Assembly (NCBI GenBank): GCA_023390635.1
Contig: JAEWCM010000022.1
Span: forward strand, 1 to 27,113
DNA length: 27,113 nt
Direction of reading: 5' to 3'
Source: Bacillota bacterium
Lineage (GTDB): Bacteria; Bacillota; Desulfitobacteriia; Desulfitobacteriales; Desulfitobacteriaceae
Shown one piece after another: positions 1 through 7,818 of the stretch (position 1 is its first letter; each line of letters opens with the position of its first letter). The position numbers and the translations under genes were made by a program. A model generated the notes under the pieces. That model worked only from the letters and a program-made list of their open reading frames with translations. It had not been told where the DNA came from and did no database searches.

Positions 1-1
1 A

Positions 2-343
2 AGGGCCGCTCTTATCCGCACTTTGGTCACCGACCCGCAAATTTTGCTCCTTGACGAAGCTTTTTCGGCTTTGGATTTTCAAACTCGCTTGGTCGTCAAC
101 GAAGATATTTATGCCATTATAAAAAAAGAACATAAAACTGCCATTCTGGTTACTCACGATATTTCTGAAGGAATCAGCATGGCGGATCGGGTTATCGTAT
201 TATCCCGAAGACCGGGCACCATCAAACGGATTCATCCGATTGCCTTAACATGCCATGAACGGACTCCCCTAAATTCCAGAGAAGCCCCAGAATTCAGACA
301 TTATTTTCAAGAGATCTGGAAGGAGTTAGATATCCATGTTTAA
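2..343 (+). CDS. ABC transporter ATPase, SsuB/TauB/NrtD type (5' truncated by window edge)
   Basis: This is the C-terminal half of a cytoplasmic ATPase that would power the importer encoded by the next two genes. The reading frame is open from base 2, beginning RAALIRTLVTDP, which is the usual stretch after the ABC signature. A Walker B with catalytic Glu (ILLLDEAFSALD) and the switch His (LVTHDI) are visible. Walker A and the signature motif lie outside the window. The stop codon overlaps the permease start by 8 bp, so the two are translationally coupled. The family imports nitrate, sulfonates, taurine or pyrimidine precursors. The substrate cannot be told from this fragment. Confidence 0.9.
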   Translation, partial: RAALIRTLVTDPQILLLDEAFSALDFQTRLVVNEDIYAIIKKEHKTAILVTHDISEGISMADRVIVLSRRPGTIKRIHPIALTCHERTPLNSREAPEFRHYFQEIWKELDIHV

Positions 344-1196
344 GCGAAATTCAGCCTCCTCCGGTAATGCACTTGCCTCTTCAACCATTTCACCTGAACA
401 CGCCCAGTACTTAAAAAAAATCAGACGAGAAAAAATCTCTATCCGCTTAACCCAGCTATTTATCTTAGTTGCCGCATTTGTACTTTGGGAAGTCTTCGCA
501 CGTTTGAAAATTATTGACCCATTTATCACCAGCCAGCCTTCTCGAATTATCAGCACTGTCATTAATCTCTACAATGACGGTACTCTCTTTAAGCATATCG
601 GAGTCACGTGTCTGGAAACCATTATCGGTTTCGTTCTGGGCACTTTTCTGGGTGTCCTCATCGCCATCGCTTTATGGTGGTCAAACTTCCTCTCTAAAGT
701 TTCCGAACCTTACCTAGTTGTATTAAATAGCCTGCCTAAAATAGCTTTGGGCCCAGTATTTATTGTATGGATCGGAGCCGGTCCGGTAGCAATTATTGTC
801 ATGACATTGGCCATTTCTCTCATCGTCACCATTCTGGAAATACTCAACGGCTTTCTGATGATTGATCAAGAAAAAGTTAAGCTGGTAAAAATTTTTGGCG
901 GGAGCAAATATCAGGTTCTTACCAAAGTACTGCTTCCTGCTTCATTTCCCAATATTATTAATACCCTTAAGGTCAATGTAGGTCTATCCTGGGTTGGTGT
1001 CATCGTCGGCGAATTCCTGGTATCAAAGGCCGGGCTGGGATATTTGATCGTTTATGGCGGTCAAGTCTTCAAGCTTGATCTGGTCATGACCAGCGTGGTT
1101 ATACTGGGAATTGCGGCAACCCTTATGTATCAGGGGGTGGTGCTGTTCGAACGTTTTTACTTACGTAAAAATCGGGAAAATTTTATCAAGGAGTAA
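336..1196 (+). CDS. ABC transporter permease, SsuC/TauC type
   Basis: A 286-residue integral membrane permease with about six hydrophobic segments, the first at residues 40-55. The EAA-type cytoplasmic loop that contacts the ATPase is at about residues 179-205, with the core KIFGGSKYQVLTKVLLP. An AAGGAG ribosome site at 319-324 lies inside the end of the upstream ATPase gene, which supports the ATG at 336. The length matches the SsuC/TauC family (250-290 residues). It forms the membrane channel of an importer with the preceding ATPase and following lipoprotein. The first 35 residues are polar and variable, which is common in this family. Confidence 0.9.
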   Translation: MFKRNSASSGNALASSTISPEHAQYLKKIRREKISIRLTQLFILVAAFVLWEVFARLKIIDPFITSQPSRIISTVINLYNDGTLFKHIGVTCLETIIGFVLGTFLGVLIAIALWWSNFLSKVSEPYLVVLNSLPKIALGPVFIVWIGAGPVAIIVMTLAISLIVTILEILNGFLMIDQEKVKLVKIFGGSKYQVLTKVLLPASFPNIINTLKVNVGLSWVGVIVGEFLVSKAGLGYLIVYGGQVFKLDLVMTSVVILGIAATLMYQGVVLFERFYLRKNRENFIKE

Positions 1197-1264
1197 GGGG
1201 TTGGTACCTGACAATTCATAGGTTGATTCAAGCTTTCTCAATTCTAAAGAAGGGAAGATATTGA

Positions 1265-2245
1265 ATGAAAAAAATTGTGTCCGTACTTATGATTGCCCTT
1301 TTAGGCGTATCCCTGGTTATTACAGGCTGTGGCAGCTCCAATAAAGAGCTGACCAAAGTCAATCTTTCTGAAGTTACCCACTCTATTTTCTACGCCCCTC
1401 AGTATGTGGCCCTTTCTCAGGGATTCTTTGAAGACGAGGGACTGGATGTGGAATTGACTAACGGTCAGGGAGCAGATAAGGTGATGACAGCCGTTTTGAG
1501 CGGTCAGGCTGATATTGGCCTGGCCGGGCCTGAAGCCAGCGTCTATGTTTATAATGAAGGAAAAGAGGATTACAGCGTGGTATTTGCCCAACTCACTAAT
1601 GGGGATGGCACATTTTTAATGGGACGGGCGGCCGATCCTGATTTTAAATGGAGTGATTTAAAGGGAAAAACCATCATTGGCGGCCGTAAAGGCGGTATGC
1701 CCGCCATTGTGCTTCAGTATATCTTAAGCAAAAACGGTCTCACAGTAGGCAAAGATGTGTTTATTGACACCACCATGCAGTTTGCCGCCATGCCAGGAGC
1801 CTTCATTGGCGGCCAGGGAGATTATGTCATCCTGTTTGAGCCCACCGCCACCAGCATGGAAAAGGAAGGTAAAGGATATATCGTGGCCTCCCTCGGTAAA
1901 GAAAGTGGGCAAGTCCCCTACACGGCATATTTTGCAAAAAAAAGCACCATCGAAAATAAACCTGATCTCATTAAAAAGTTTACCAATGCCATAAAAAAAG
2001 GCCAGCAATGGGTGGATACCCATTCACCGGAAGAAATTGCCCAGGCTATCAAATCTCAATTTCCCGACCAATCGGATGAAATCCTGGTGAGTGCGATTAA
2101 GAATTATAAAGACCAGAACACATGGAAAAAAGACCCACTATTAAAAGAAGAGGATTTCTACCTTTTGCAGCAGATTATTAAAGATGCAGGAGAATTGGAT
2201 AAAACAGCTCCCTATGACAAAGTAGTGACCACGGAATTTAAGTAA
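1265..2245 (+). CDS. ABC transporter substrate-binding lipoprotein, NMT1/THI5-like
   Basis: A 326-residue extracytoplasmic solute-binding protein. The N terminus is a lipoprotein signal (MKK, hydrophobic core, lipobox VITGC with Cys22), so the mature protein should be lipid-anchored on the outer face of the membrane. The motifs YAPQYVALSQGFFEDEGLDV and GQADIGLAGPE are typical of the NMT1/THI5/SsuA fold that binds sulfonates, nitrate or pyrimidine-type ligands. It follows the permease by 68 bp with an AAGGGAAG ribosome site and is probably cotranscribed with it. A 13-bp hairpin terminator comes right after the stop. I see no riboswitch in the 68-bp gap, so ligand assignment stays open. Confidence 0.88.
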   Translation: MKKIVSVLMIALLGVSLVITGCGSSNKELTKVNLSEVTHSIFYAPQYVALSQGFFEDEGLDVELTNGQGADKVMTAVLSGQADIGLAGPEASVYVYNEGKEDYSVVFAQLTNGDGTFLMGRAADPDFKWSDLKGKTIIGGRKGGMPAIVLQYILSKNGLTVGKDVFIDTTMQFAAMPGAFIGGQGDYVILFEPTATSMEKEGKGYIVASLGKESGQVPYTAYFAKKSTIENKPDLIKKFTNAIKKGQQWVDTHSPEEIAQAIKSQFPDQSDEILVSAIKNYKDQNTWKKDPLLKEEDFYLLQQIIKDAGELDKTAPYDKVVTTEFK

Positions 2246-2254
2246 AAGCAATGC

Positions 2255-2307
2255 AGCAAACGATGACTTCTGCCCCACCAGTTGTCATCGTTTGCTATTT
2301 CTTTTTT
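2255..2307 (+). terminator. Rho-independent terminator of the ABC importer operon
   Basis: The sequence AGCAAACGATGAC (2255-2267) pairs perfectly with GTCATCGTTTGCT (2284-2296) around a 16-nt loop, followed by ATTTCTTTTTT. It ends the plus-strand importer operon, immediately before the 3' end of the convergent kinase gene. Confidence 0.85.
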
Positions 2308-3382
2308 ATATCGTCAATAGGCGATTGGGCAGCCAGACCGTAAATACGCTGCCCTCACCAGGTTTGCTTTCCACAATGATTGTCCCGCCGCACAAATCAA
2401 CAATCCTCTTTACAAGGGCAAGACCAAGTCCGTTTCCGGCCTTGGAGTGAGAGGTTTCTCCTTGATAAAATTTATCAAAAATATGAGCCTTCGTTTGTTC
2501 ATCCATGCCTGAGCCCTCATCCTGGATTATAAACCGAACGCCATGCTCCATGTGGGCAAGGTTAATATTAATTAATCCACCTGAACCAGAAAACTTAATT
2601 GCATTATCAACCAGGTTTAACCAGATCTGCTGTGTCAGATCCTCGCTTCCGTTATAAATTACTTCTTCAAGGTCCACATTGACAGAGATTTTTTTTTCTG
2701 TCCACTTAGGTTCCATTAAGACAATTGTTTTTCGAATTTGCTCATCCAGTCTGAATGGAGCCTTTTCTGAAATTATCTCCATATTTTGATATTTAGAAAG
2801 ATTTAATACATTGGCGGAAAGTTCAGCTAACCGTTCCGATTCAGTGATAATGATATTCAAATACTCCTCTCGTTCATCTTCGGACAAATTGTTCTCTTTT
2901 AGCAACTTGGCAAATCCCCGTATGGATACGATGGGCGTTTTAAATTCATGGGAAAAGTTATTAACAAAATCGCTCCTCAGTGTTTCGGTAGAAGATAGCT
3001 CATGGGTCATTTTGTTGAAGCTCCGTGACAGCTCCTCCAACTCTCCAATACCTTTGATATTTACCTGAACGGTAAAGTCACCCTGTGCTACCCTATGGGT
3101 GGCAGCAATAACTTTATTAATGGGATTCAATGCCTTGCTGCTGAGAAAGGCTGTGAACGCCGTACCTAGCAAGATGCAAAGACCAAATAAAGCAAATAAC
3201 GGGTACAAGTGAGCTCCACCGCCCACCTCCTGGGCAGACCGGCCTGAAAAAGAAATTACACCTAAGTGCTGGAGCAGGGCCACAAAGCTTCCAACTACTA
3301 AAAATGTCACAACCATTACCGTAAACACAAACAAAACCAGCGTAATTGCAAGACTTAAGCGCTTTTCAAAAAACTCCCTCAT
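2306..3382 (-). CDS. Sensor histidine kinase (HAMP, HisKA, HATPase_c)
   Basis: A 358-residue membrane histidine kinase. Two membrane helices (about 11-36 and 60-80) flank a very short outside loop of roughly 23 residues. A HAMP linker follows (about 81-133), then a HisKA domain with phospho-acceptor His145 in SHEFKTP, and an ATPase domain with N box (NLVDNAIKF, Asn260), G1 (DEGSGM, 288-293) and G2 (GNGLGLA, 316-322). The start codon overlaps the stop of the response regulator gene (ATGA), so the two are coupled. The short loop suggests sensing within or near the membrane, possibly through the neighbouring ABC protein. That last point is inference. Confidence 0.93.
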   Translation of the reverse strand: MREFFEKRLSLAITLVLFVFTVMVVTFLVVGSFVALLQHLGVISFSGRSAQEVGGGAHLYPLFALFGLCILLGTAFTAFLSSKALNPINKVIAATHRVAQGDFTVQVNIKGIGELEELSRSFNKMTHELSSTETLRSDFVNNFSHEFKTPIVSIRGFAKLLKENNLSEDEREEYLNIIITESERLAELSANVLNLSKYQNMEIISEKAPFRLDEQIRKTIVLMEPKWTEKKISVNVDLEEVIYNGSEDLTQQIWLNLVDNAIKFSGSGGLININLAHMEHGVRFIIQDEGSGMDEQTKAHIFDKFYQGETSHSKAGNGLGLALVKRIVDLCGGTIIVESKPGEGSVFTVWLPNRLLTI

Positions 3383-4053
3383 TCTTTCTTCACCGCCTTA
3401 TAACCAAGGCCTCGTACCGTTACAATTTCAATTTCCGACCAGTGCCGGAACCTCTCCCTCAGCCGATTGACATGCACATTCAGGGTATGGTCATCAGTTT
3501 CTGATTCCATGCCCCAGATTTCGTCCATGAGCTGAAGGCGGGTGAAAATCATCCCCGGATAAGAAAGCAGCTTGAACAAAAGATAAAACTCCTTTTGAGG
3601 CAGCGTAATAACCTCTCCTTCACGAGATACAGTGAGTGCGTCATAATCTAAGACAGCTTTGCCCACTGTCAGCTTATGATCGCTGGCAATTTGTGCTCTC
3701 CGAAGAAGTGCCTTGATCCGAAGCACCATCTCCTGTTCATCCACCGGCTTTGTCATATAATCATCTGTTCCGGCAAGGAAACCCTTCCGCTTATCCTTTG
3801 CTTCTTGTTTGGCCGTAACCATCAGAATGGGAAGGTTCTCCCATGTGAGACGGAGCTGCCGTGTTAATTCATAGCCGTCCATGTTCGGCATCATGAGATC
3901 CAGCACCACCAAATCCACATGTTTTTTACCCATTAAATCCAATGCCGCTATACCATCCTCCGCCTGCAGAGTATCAAAACCGTTCTGTTTTAACACCGCA
4001 CACATTAACTTGCGAGTGTTTGTATCATCTTCAACCACTAATATTTGAAACAT
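3379..4053 (-). CDS. OmpR/PhoB-family response regulator
   Basis: A 224-residue DNA-binding response regulator, partner of the downstream kinase. The receiver domain has the acidic pocket VVEDD (residues 6-10), phospho-acceptor Asp52 in VVLDLMMP, switch Thr80 and Lys102 in TKPVD. A C-terminal winged helix follows (about 130-224) and ends with VRGLGYKA. A longer in-frame start exists at 4083, but the ATG at 4053 has a good CCGGAG ribosome site at the right distance and begins MFQILVVEDD like the family. The gene is divergent from the large ABC protein, with an 11-bp-arm palindrome between them, so that transporter is its likely target. Confidence 0.93.
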   Translation of the reverse strand: MFQILVVEDDTNTRKLMCAVLKQNGFDTLQAEDGIAALDLMGKKHVDLVVLDLMMPNMDGYELTRQLRLTWENLPILMVTAKQEAKDKRKGFLAGTDDYMTKPVDEQEMVLRIKALLRRAQIASDHKLTVGKAVLDYDALTVSREGEVITLPQKEFYLLFKLLSYPGMIFTRLQLMDEIWGMESETDDHTLNVHVNRLRERFRHWSEIEIVTVRGLGYKAVKKE

Positions 4054-4100
4054 CTGATCATCTCCGGTATAGTATTGTAACATAAGTTTATATTGTCATT

Positions 4101-4141
4101 GTAAACTGAAAATTAACAATGCGGATTAACTTTCAGTTTAC
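4101..4141. promoter_or_regulatory. Interrupted palindrome between response regulator and ABC gene: candidate operator
   Basis: GTAAACTGAAA (4101-4111) is mirrored exactly by TTTCAGTTTAC (4131-4141), with ATTAAC repeated directly inside (4112-4117 and 4125-4130). It lies in the 134-bp divergent intergenic region, where OmpR-type regulators usually bind. No convincing promoter pair could be fixed on either side. The assignment as operator is inference. Confidence 0.5.
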
Positions 4142-4187
4142 TTTACATTGCTAGACTATGACCATATTAATAGACGGAGGAATATGT

Positions 4188-6539
4188 ATGCTAAAGCTCA
4201 AATTAGATAACATTAAAAAAACATATAAAAGCGGGGAGACGGTCACCGCCTTAAAAGGGATTTCCCTCGGATTCCGCGAAAACGAATTTGTTTCTATCCT
4301 TGGTCCTTCCGGGTGTGGAAAAACAACTCTACTGAATATCATCGGAGGTCTTGACCGCTATGACAGCGGAGACTTAATCATTAACGGCATGTCAACCAAA
4401 AAATTCAAGGACAGGGACTGGGACGCTTATCGCAATCATTCCATTGGGTTTGTCTTTCAGAGCTATAACTTAATTGGCCATCAGACTGTATTGCAAAATG
4501 TTGAAATAGCTATGACCTTATCAGGTGTTTCAGCTTCTGAAAGAAAACGCAGAGCCAAACAGGCGCTTGCCGATGTGGGCCTTTCAGATCAAATGAAAAA
4601 GAAACCTAACCAATTATCCGGTGGACAAATGCAGCGCGTGGCTATTGCAAGAGCACTTGTCAATGATCCAGATATCATCCTTGCCGATGAACCGACCGGA
4701 GCGTTGGACAGTCACACCAGCGTACAGGTGATGGATATTTTAAAAGAAGTGGCAAAAAAACGTCTCGTGATTATGGTAACTCATAATGGCGAATTGGCGG
4801 ATCAGTATTCAAGCCGAATTATCCGACTCTTAGACGGTGAGATTCAATCGGACAGCAATCCGGTGGAAGATAGCGAAACAGGCGGTTCTCCTGTGCCAAC
4901 ACCACAAAATGAGAAATTTAAGAAAACCTCCATGTCTCTATTTACAGCTACCTCCCTTTCCTTCAGGAATCTGCTGACAAAACGGGGAAGAACCCTCATT
5001 ACAGCCTTTGCCGGCAGCATTGGAATCATCGGGGTCGCACTTGTTTTAGCCCTTTCCAACGGATTATCGCTCTATATGGGCAGTATGCAGTCAAATACCC
5101 TCTCAGGCTTTCCCATCACCATCAACACCGGCGAGCAAACCATTAATTTCGCGGAACGCACCCGAGATAATACTCCATCCTCTGCAGAATACCCTGGTGA
5201 CAACGTACTATACGCCTATGACAGCGAGAAAAATAATACAACACACAGCAACATTATCACTCAGGAGTATCTGGATTACATCGGGAAGCTGGAAACAGAG
5301 CTTCCTAACGCAGTAAACAACATTTCCTACACTCATGGAGTCAACATCAATCTTCTGGCGAAAGAGCAGGACACGGTCGTCAAATTTGCTACTTCAACCC
5401 GTTCAGGCATGATGTCGGCAGTGAACAACAGCACCTATTGGCAGGAGCTTCCGGAAAATAACGATTTTATCTCATCCCTGTACGATCTCATAGGAGACGG
5501 GAGCAGGATGCCAGAATCCAAAAACGAAGTCGTTTTGGTTGTCGATGAATATAACCGCATTGACAAGGCGTTCTTTGAAAAACTCGGCATTACTGATGAC
5601 ACAGAAAATTATAAACTGACTGATTTTATTGGGAAATCCATTTTAAAAGTCATTCCAAACAATGATTTCTACACTAAAAATGGTGATTTATTCACTGCCG
5701 CCGCACCCAGCGATTATGAAAGATTATATAACGGAGACACCGGTACGGAACTCAAGATTGTAGGGATTCTACGCCCCAAAAAAGATGCATCAAGCAGCTA
5801 TCTGTCGCCGGGAATTGCTTATACGACCGCACTGACCGCCTCTGTAGTTGAAAACTCTCAAAACAGTGAAATTGCCAAAGCGCAAGAGTCTTCAGATAAG
5901 GATGTACTCCTTGGCACTCCCTTCACAGACAGCAAATCGAAAGAAAAAGCATTGTTAACACTAGGCGCAGACAGCACACCATCAGGCATCAGCATTTATC
6001 CCAAGGATTATGCAAACAAGGATAAAATCAAGGAATATCTTGATAAATACAATGAGACCAAATCGGACAATGACAAATTGATTTATTCAGATATGGCTGA
6101 GACAATCACTTCTATCACCAAAACACTTCTTGACACTGTTACCTATGTCCTCGTAGGATTTGCTGCTATCTCTCTCCTCGTATCCACCATCATGATAGCC
6201 ATCATTACCTATGTTTCCGTGATTGAGCGCACCAAAGAAATTGGTATTCTCCGCAGTGTAGGCGGGCGCAAAAAAGATATTTCAAGGGTATTCAACGCCG
6301 AAACGTTAATTATCGGCTTCACGGCAGGTGCGATCGGAGTAGGGCTCTCCTATCTGCTAACAATACCGATCAATGCTATTATCTCCAAACTCGCCGATAT
6401 TAACGGAATTGCCAACTTGAATCCACTCCACGCCATTGCGCTGATTATCGGCAGTATGATCCTTACCCTGATTGCAGGCTTTATTCCTTCAAGGATGGCT
6501 GCCAAAAAAGACCCGGTGGTAGCATTGAGAACAGAGTAA
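4188..6539 (+). CDS. ABC exporter fusion: ATPase plus FtsX/MacB-type permease
   Basis: A 783-residue protein joining an ATPase and a permease. Residues 1-220 are a LolD/MacB-type ATPase with Walker A GPSGCGKTT (39-47), signature LSGGQ (143-147), Walker B ILADEP (164-169) and switch His199. A polar linker follows, then a membrane helix at about 271-290, an outside domain of about 340 residues, and three C-terminal helices with the FtsX motif IERTKEIGILRSVGG. The ATG at 4188 has GGAGG seven bases upstream (4176-4180). The longer in-frame start at 4158 lacks a ribosome site. Relatives act as mechanotransmission exporters for peptides or drugs. Pairing with a divergent two-component system suggests defence against an envelope-active compound (inference). 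Confidence 0.9.
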   Translation: MLKLKLDNIKKTYKSGETVTALKGISLGFRENEFVSILGPSGCGKTTLLNIIGGLDRYDSGDLIINGMSTKKFKDRDWDAYRNHSIGFVFQSYNLIGHQTVLQNVEIAMTLSGVSASERKRRAKQALADVGLSDQMKKKPNQLSGGQMQRVAIARALVNDPDIILADEPTGALDSHTSVQVMDILKEVAKKRLVIMVTHNGELADQYSSRIIRLLDGEIQSDSNPVEDSETGGSPVPTPQNEKFKKTSMSLFTATSLSFRNLLTKRGRTLITAFAGSIGIIGVALVLALSNGLSLYMGSMQSNTLSGFPITINTGEQTINFAERTRDNTPSSAEYPGDNVLYAYDSEKNNTTHSNIITQEYLDYIGKLETELPNAVNNISYTHGVNINLLAKEQDTVVKFATSTRSGMMSAVNNSTYWQELPENNDFISSLYDLIGDGSRMPESKNEVVLVVDEYNRIDKAFFEKLGITDDTENYKLTDFIGKSILKVIPNNDFYTKNGDLFTAAAPSDYERLYNGDTGTELKIVGILRPKKDASSSYLSPGIAYTTALTASVVENSQNSEIAKAQESSDKDVLLGTPFTDSKSKEKALLTLGADSTPSGISIYPKDYANKDKIKEYLDKYNETKSDNDKLIYSDMAETITSITKTLLDTVTYVLVGFAAISLLVSTIMIAIITYVSVIERTKEIGILRSVGGRKKDISRVFNAETLIIGFTAGAIGVGLSYLLTIPINAIISKLADINGIANLNPLHAIALIIGSMILTLIAGFIPSRMAAKKDPVVALRTE

Positions 6540-6583
6540 TCTCTGCAGAAGTTTACCAAGTAAAAGAAGACATCTTAGCCTAC

Positions 6584-6619
6584 TAAAGGGGCTGTTGCGA
6601 TTTTGCATCAGCCCCTTTA
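6584..6619 (+). terminator. Hairpin after the ABC exporter gene
   Basis: TAAAGGGGCTG (6584-6594) pairs with CAGCCCCTTTA (6609-6619) as an 11-bp perfect stem. No continuous T run follows immediately, although the next 50 bases are T-rich. It is probably the transcript end of the ABC gene. Confidence 0.6.
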
Positions 6620-6676
6620 ATGATAAGCAAAACTTCTCTCTTTTATAATACTTTTCCTCTTTTTTTATCCATTTTT

Positions 6677-6698
6677 AATTGATCAATTAATTAAATTG
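6677..6698. promoter_or_regulatory. AT-rich inverted repeats upstream of gpx: candidate OhrR operator
   Basis: AATTGATCAATT (6677-6688) is a perfect 12-bp palindrome and overlaps CAATT-AATTA-AATTG (6684-6698). The CAATT/AATTG half-sites recall the TACAATT/AATTGTA operator known for OhrR, whose gene lies just downstream. A possible promoter, TTGATC (6679-6684) and TAAATT 17 bp later, coincides with it. The region is very AT-rich, so chance symmetry is likely enough to keep confidence low. Confidence 0.35.
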
Positions 6699-6739
6699 TG
6701 TTAAATTTAATTTAATAAAATTTAATTGGAGATGAGAGC

Positions 6740-7219
6740 ATGAGTATCTACGATTACACAGTAAAAGATGCCCAAGGTAATGACATTCCACTTAAAGACT
6801 ATAAAGATAAGGTACTATTAATTGTCAATACTGCTACCGGATGTGGTTTCACCCCTCAGTACAACGGGCTGCAAAAGCTCTACGAAAAATACCAGGATAA
6901 AGGTTTCTTAATCCTTGATTTTCCCTGTAATCAATTTGCTAACCAAGCCCCAGGAACAGAAGAAGAAATCCATGAATTCTGTCAGTTACGCTATAATATC
7001 ACCTTCCCCCAATTTGCCAAGATTGAAGTCAATGGCAGTAATGAAGTCCCTTTGTATGGCTATTTAAAAAAGCAGCAAGGGGGTCTGGTGAATTCTAGAA
7101 TCAAATGGAATTTCACTAAATTTCTGGTTAATCGCAAAGGTGAAGTCGTGAAACGCTTTGGCTCGACCAAGACTCCTGAGGCTATGGAAACTGAAATTAA
7201 AAAATTATTAGAATTTTAA
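6740..7219 (+). CDS. gpx: Glutathione peroxidase-family, thioredoxin-type 2-Cys peroxidase
   Basis: A 159-residue cytoplasmic peroxidase that reduces hydrogen peroxide and organic hydroperoxides. The peroxidatic Cys35 (NTATGCGFT) is present in place of selenocysteine. The rest of the family tetrad is visible as Gln69 (CNQFANQ), Trp123 and Asn124 (KWNFTKF). Cys81 lies exactly 46 residues after Cys35, the spacing of the resolving cysteine in insect and plant thioredoxin-dependent members, so thioredoxin rather than glutathione is the likely reductant. An ATTGGAGA ribosome site precedes the ATG. OhrR is encoded about 100 bp downstream in the same direction, but with its own promoter. Confidence 0.93.
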   Translation: MSIYDYTVKDAQGNDIPLKDYKDKVLLIVNTATGCGFTPQYNGLQKLYEKYQDKGFLILDFPCNQFANQAPGTEEEIHEFCQLRYNITFPQFAKIEVNGSNEVPLYGYLKKQQGGLVNSRIKWNFTKFLVNRKGEVVKRFGSTKTPEAMETEIKKLLEF

Positions 7220-7241
7220 GCAAACTTAGCGCATTAAGGGC

Positions 7242-7270
7242 TTGTCTAATGACAGATTTACCTTTATAGT
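7242..7270 (+). promoter_or_regulatory. Sigma-A-type promoter for ohrR
   Basis: TTGTCT (7242-7247) and TATAGT (7265-7270) are 17 bp apart. Transcription would begin near 7277, giving a leader of about 44 bases before the proposed ohrR start. The regulator can therefore be expressed apart from gpx. Confidence 0.55.
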
Positions 7271-7320
7271 ATATTTAATTTATTTGCCCTGCCCAGAGCA
7301 GCTTTCAGGAGGGATTACCC

Positions 7321-7752
7321 ATTAATATCGATAGCTTGAAATTAGAAAATCAGTTATGTTTTCCTTTATATGCGTGTGCCAGAGAGGTGATAAAAAAATA
7401 CAAGCCCTTTTTAGATGAGATTAACCTCACCTATACCCAGTATATCGCCATGATGGTATTGTGGGAAAAAAGATCTATTAATGTTAAGTCACTGGGAGAA
7501 GCTCTGTATCTTGACTCAGGAACCCTGACTCCCCTTCTAAAAAAGCTGGAAAACCAAGGTCTCATCACCAGAAAGCGCTCTCAGGAAGATGAGCGTAATC
7601 TCATCGTCACGATAACGGAACAGGGTGAAGCTTTGAAAGTCCAGGCCGTTACCATTCCTAAACGGCTGGGAGACTGCATTCAATTGGATTCTGAAGAGCT
7701 GCAAACCCTTTATCGGCTACTGTATAAGCTGCTGAACCAGTTGGAACCCTAA
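7321..7752 (+). CDS. ohrR: OhrR, MarR-family organic-peroxide-sensing repressor (probable ATT start)
   Basis: A MarR-type repressor closely resembling B. subtilis OhrR through LENQLCF, YKPFLDE, LYLDSGTLTPLLKKLE and LITRKRSQEDER. The reactive Cys in LCF senses organic hydroperoxides; oxidation releases DNA. The first conventional start is TTG at 7336, 22 bases from the strong AGGAGGG at 7307-7313. An in-frame ATT at 7321 lies seven bases after it and gives an N terminus (MNIDSLKLENQLC) like the short extension of the B. subtilis protein. I therefore place the start there (143 residues). Another Cys, 106 residues after the sensor Cys, may act as resolving cysteine as in 2-Cys OhrR proteins. No ohr gene is nearby; gpx takes that place. 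Confidence 0.88.
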   Translation: MNIDSLKLENQLCFPLYACAREVIKKYKPFLDEINLTYTQYIAMMVLWEKRSINVKSLGEALYLDSGTLTPLLKKLENQGLITRKRSQEDERNLIVTITEQGEALKVQAVTIPKRLGDCIQLDSEELQTLYRLLYKLLNQLEP

Positions 7753-7756
7753 TATA

Positions 7757-7794
7757 TAATCCTCCGGCAATCCTATTGCATAGCCGGAGGATTA
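7757..7794. terminator. Hairpin between convergent ohrR and MocR genes
   Basis: TAATCCTCCGGC (7757-7768) and GCCGGAGGATTA (7783-7794) form a perfect 12-bp stem directly after the ohrR stop. Neither side has a clear T run, so it may be a weak or factor-assisted terminator that serves both convergent genes. Confidence 0.55.
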
Positions 7795-7818
7795 TTACGT
7801 TGAGCAAGTATATCCTTT

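Noticed and set aside
1197..1264. Possible riboswitch before the binding-protein gene
   Set aside because: The 68-bp gap within the operon is too short and shows no conserved aptamer elements that I can recognise.
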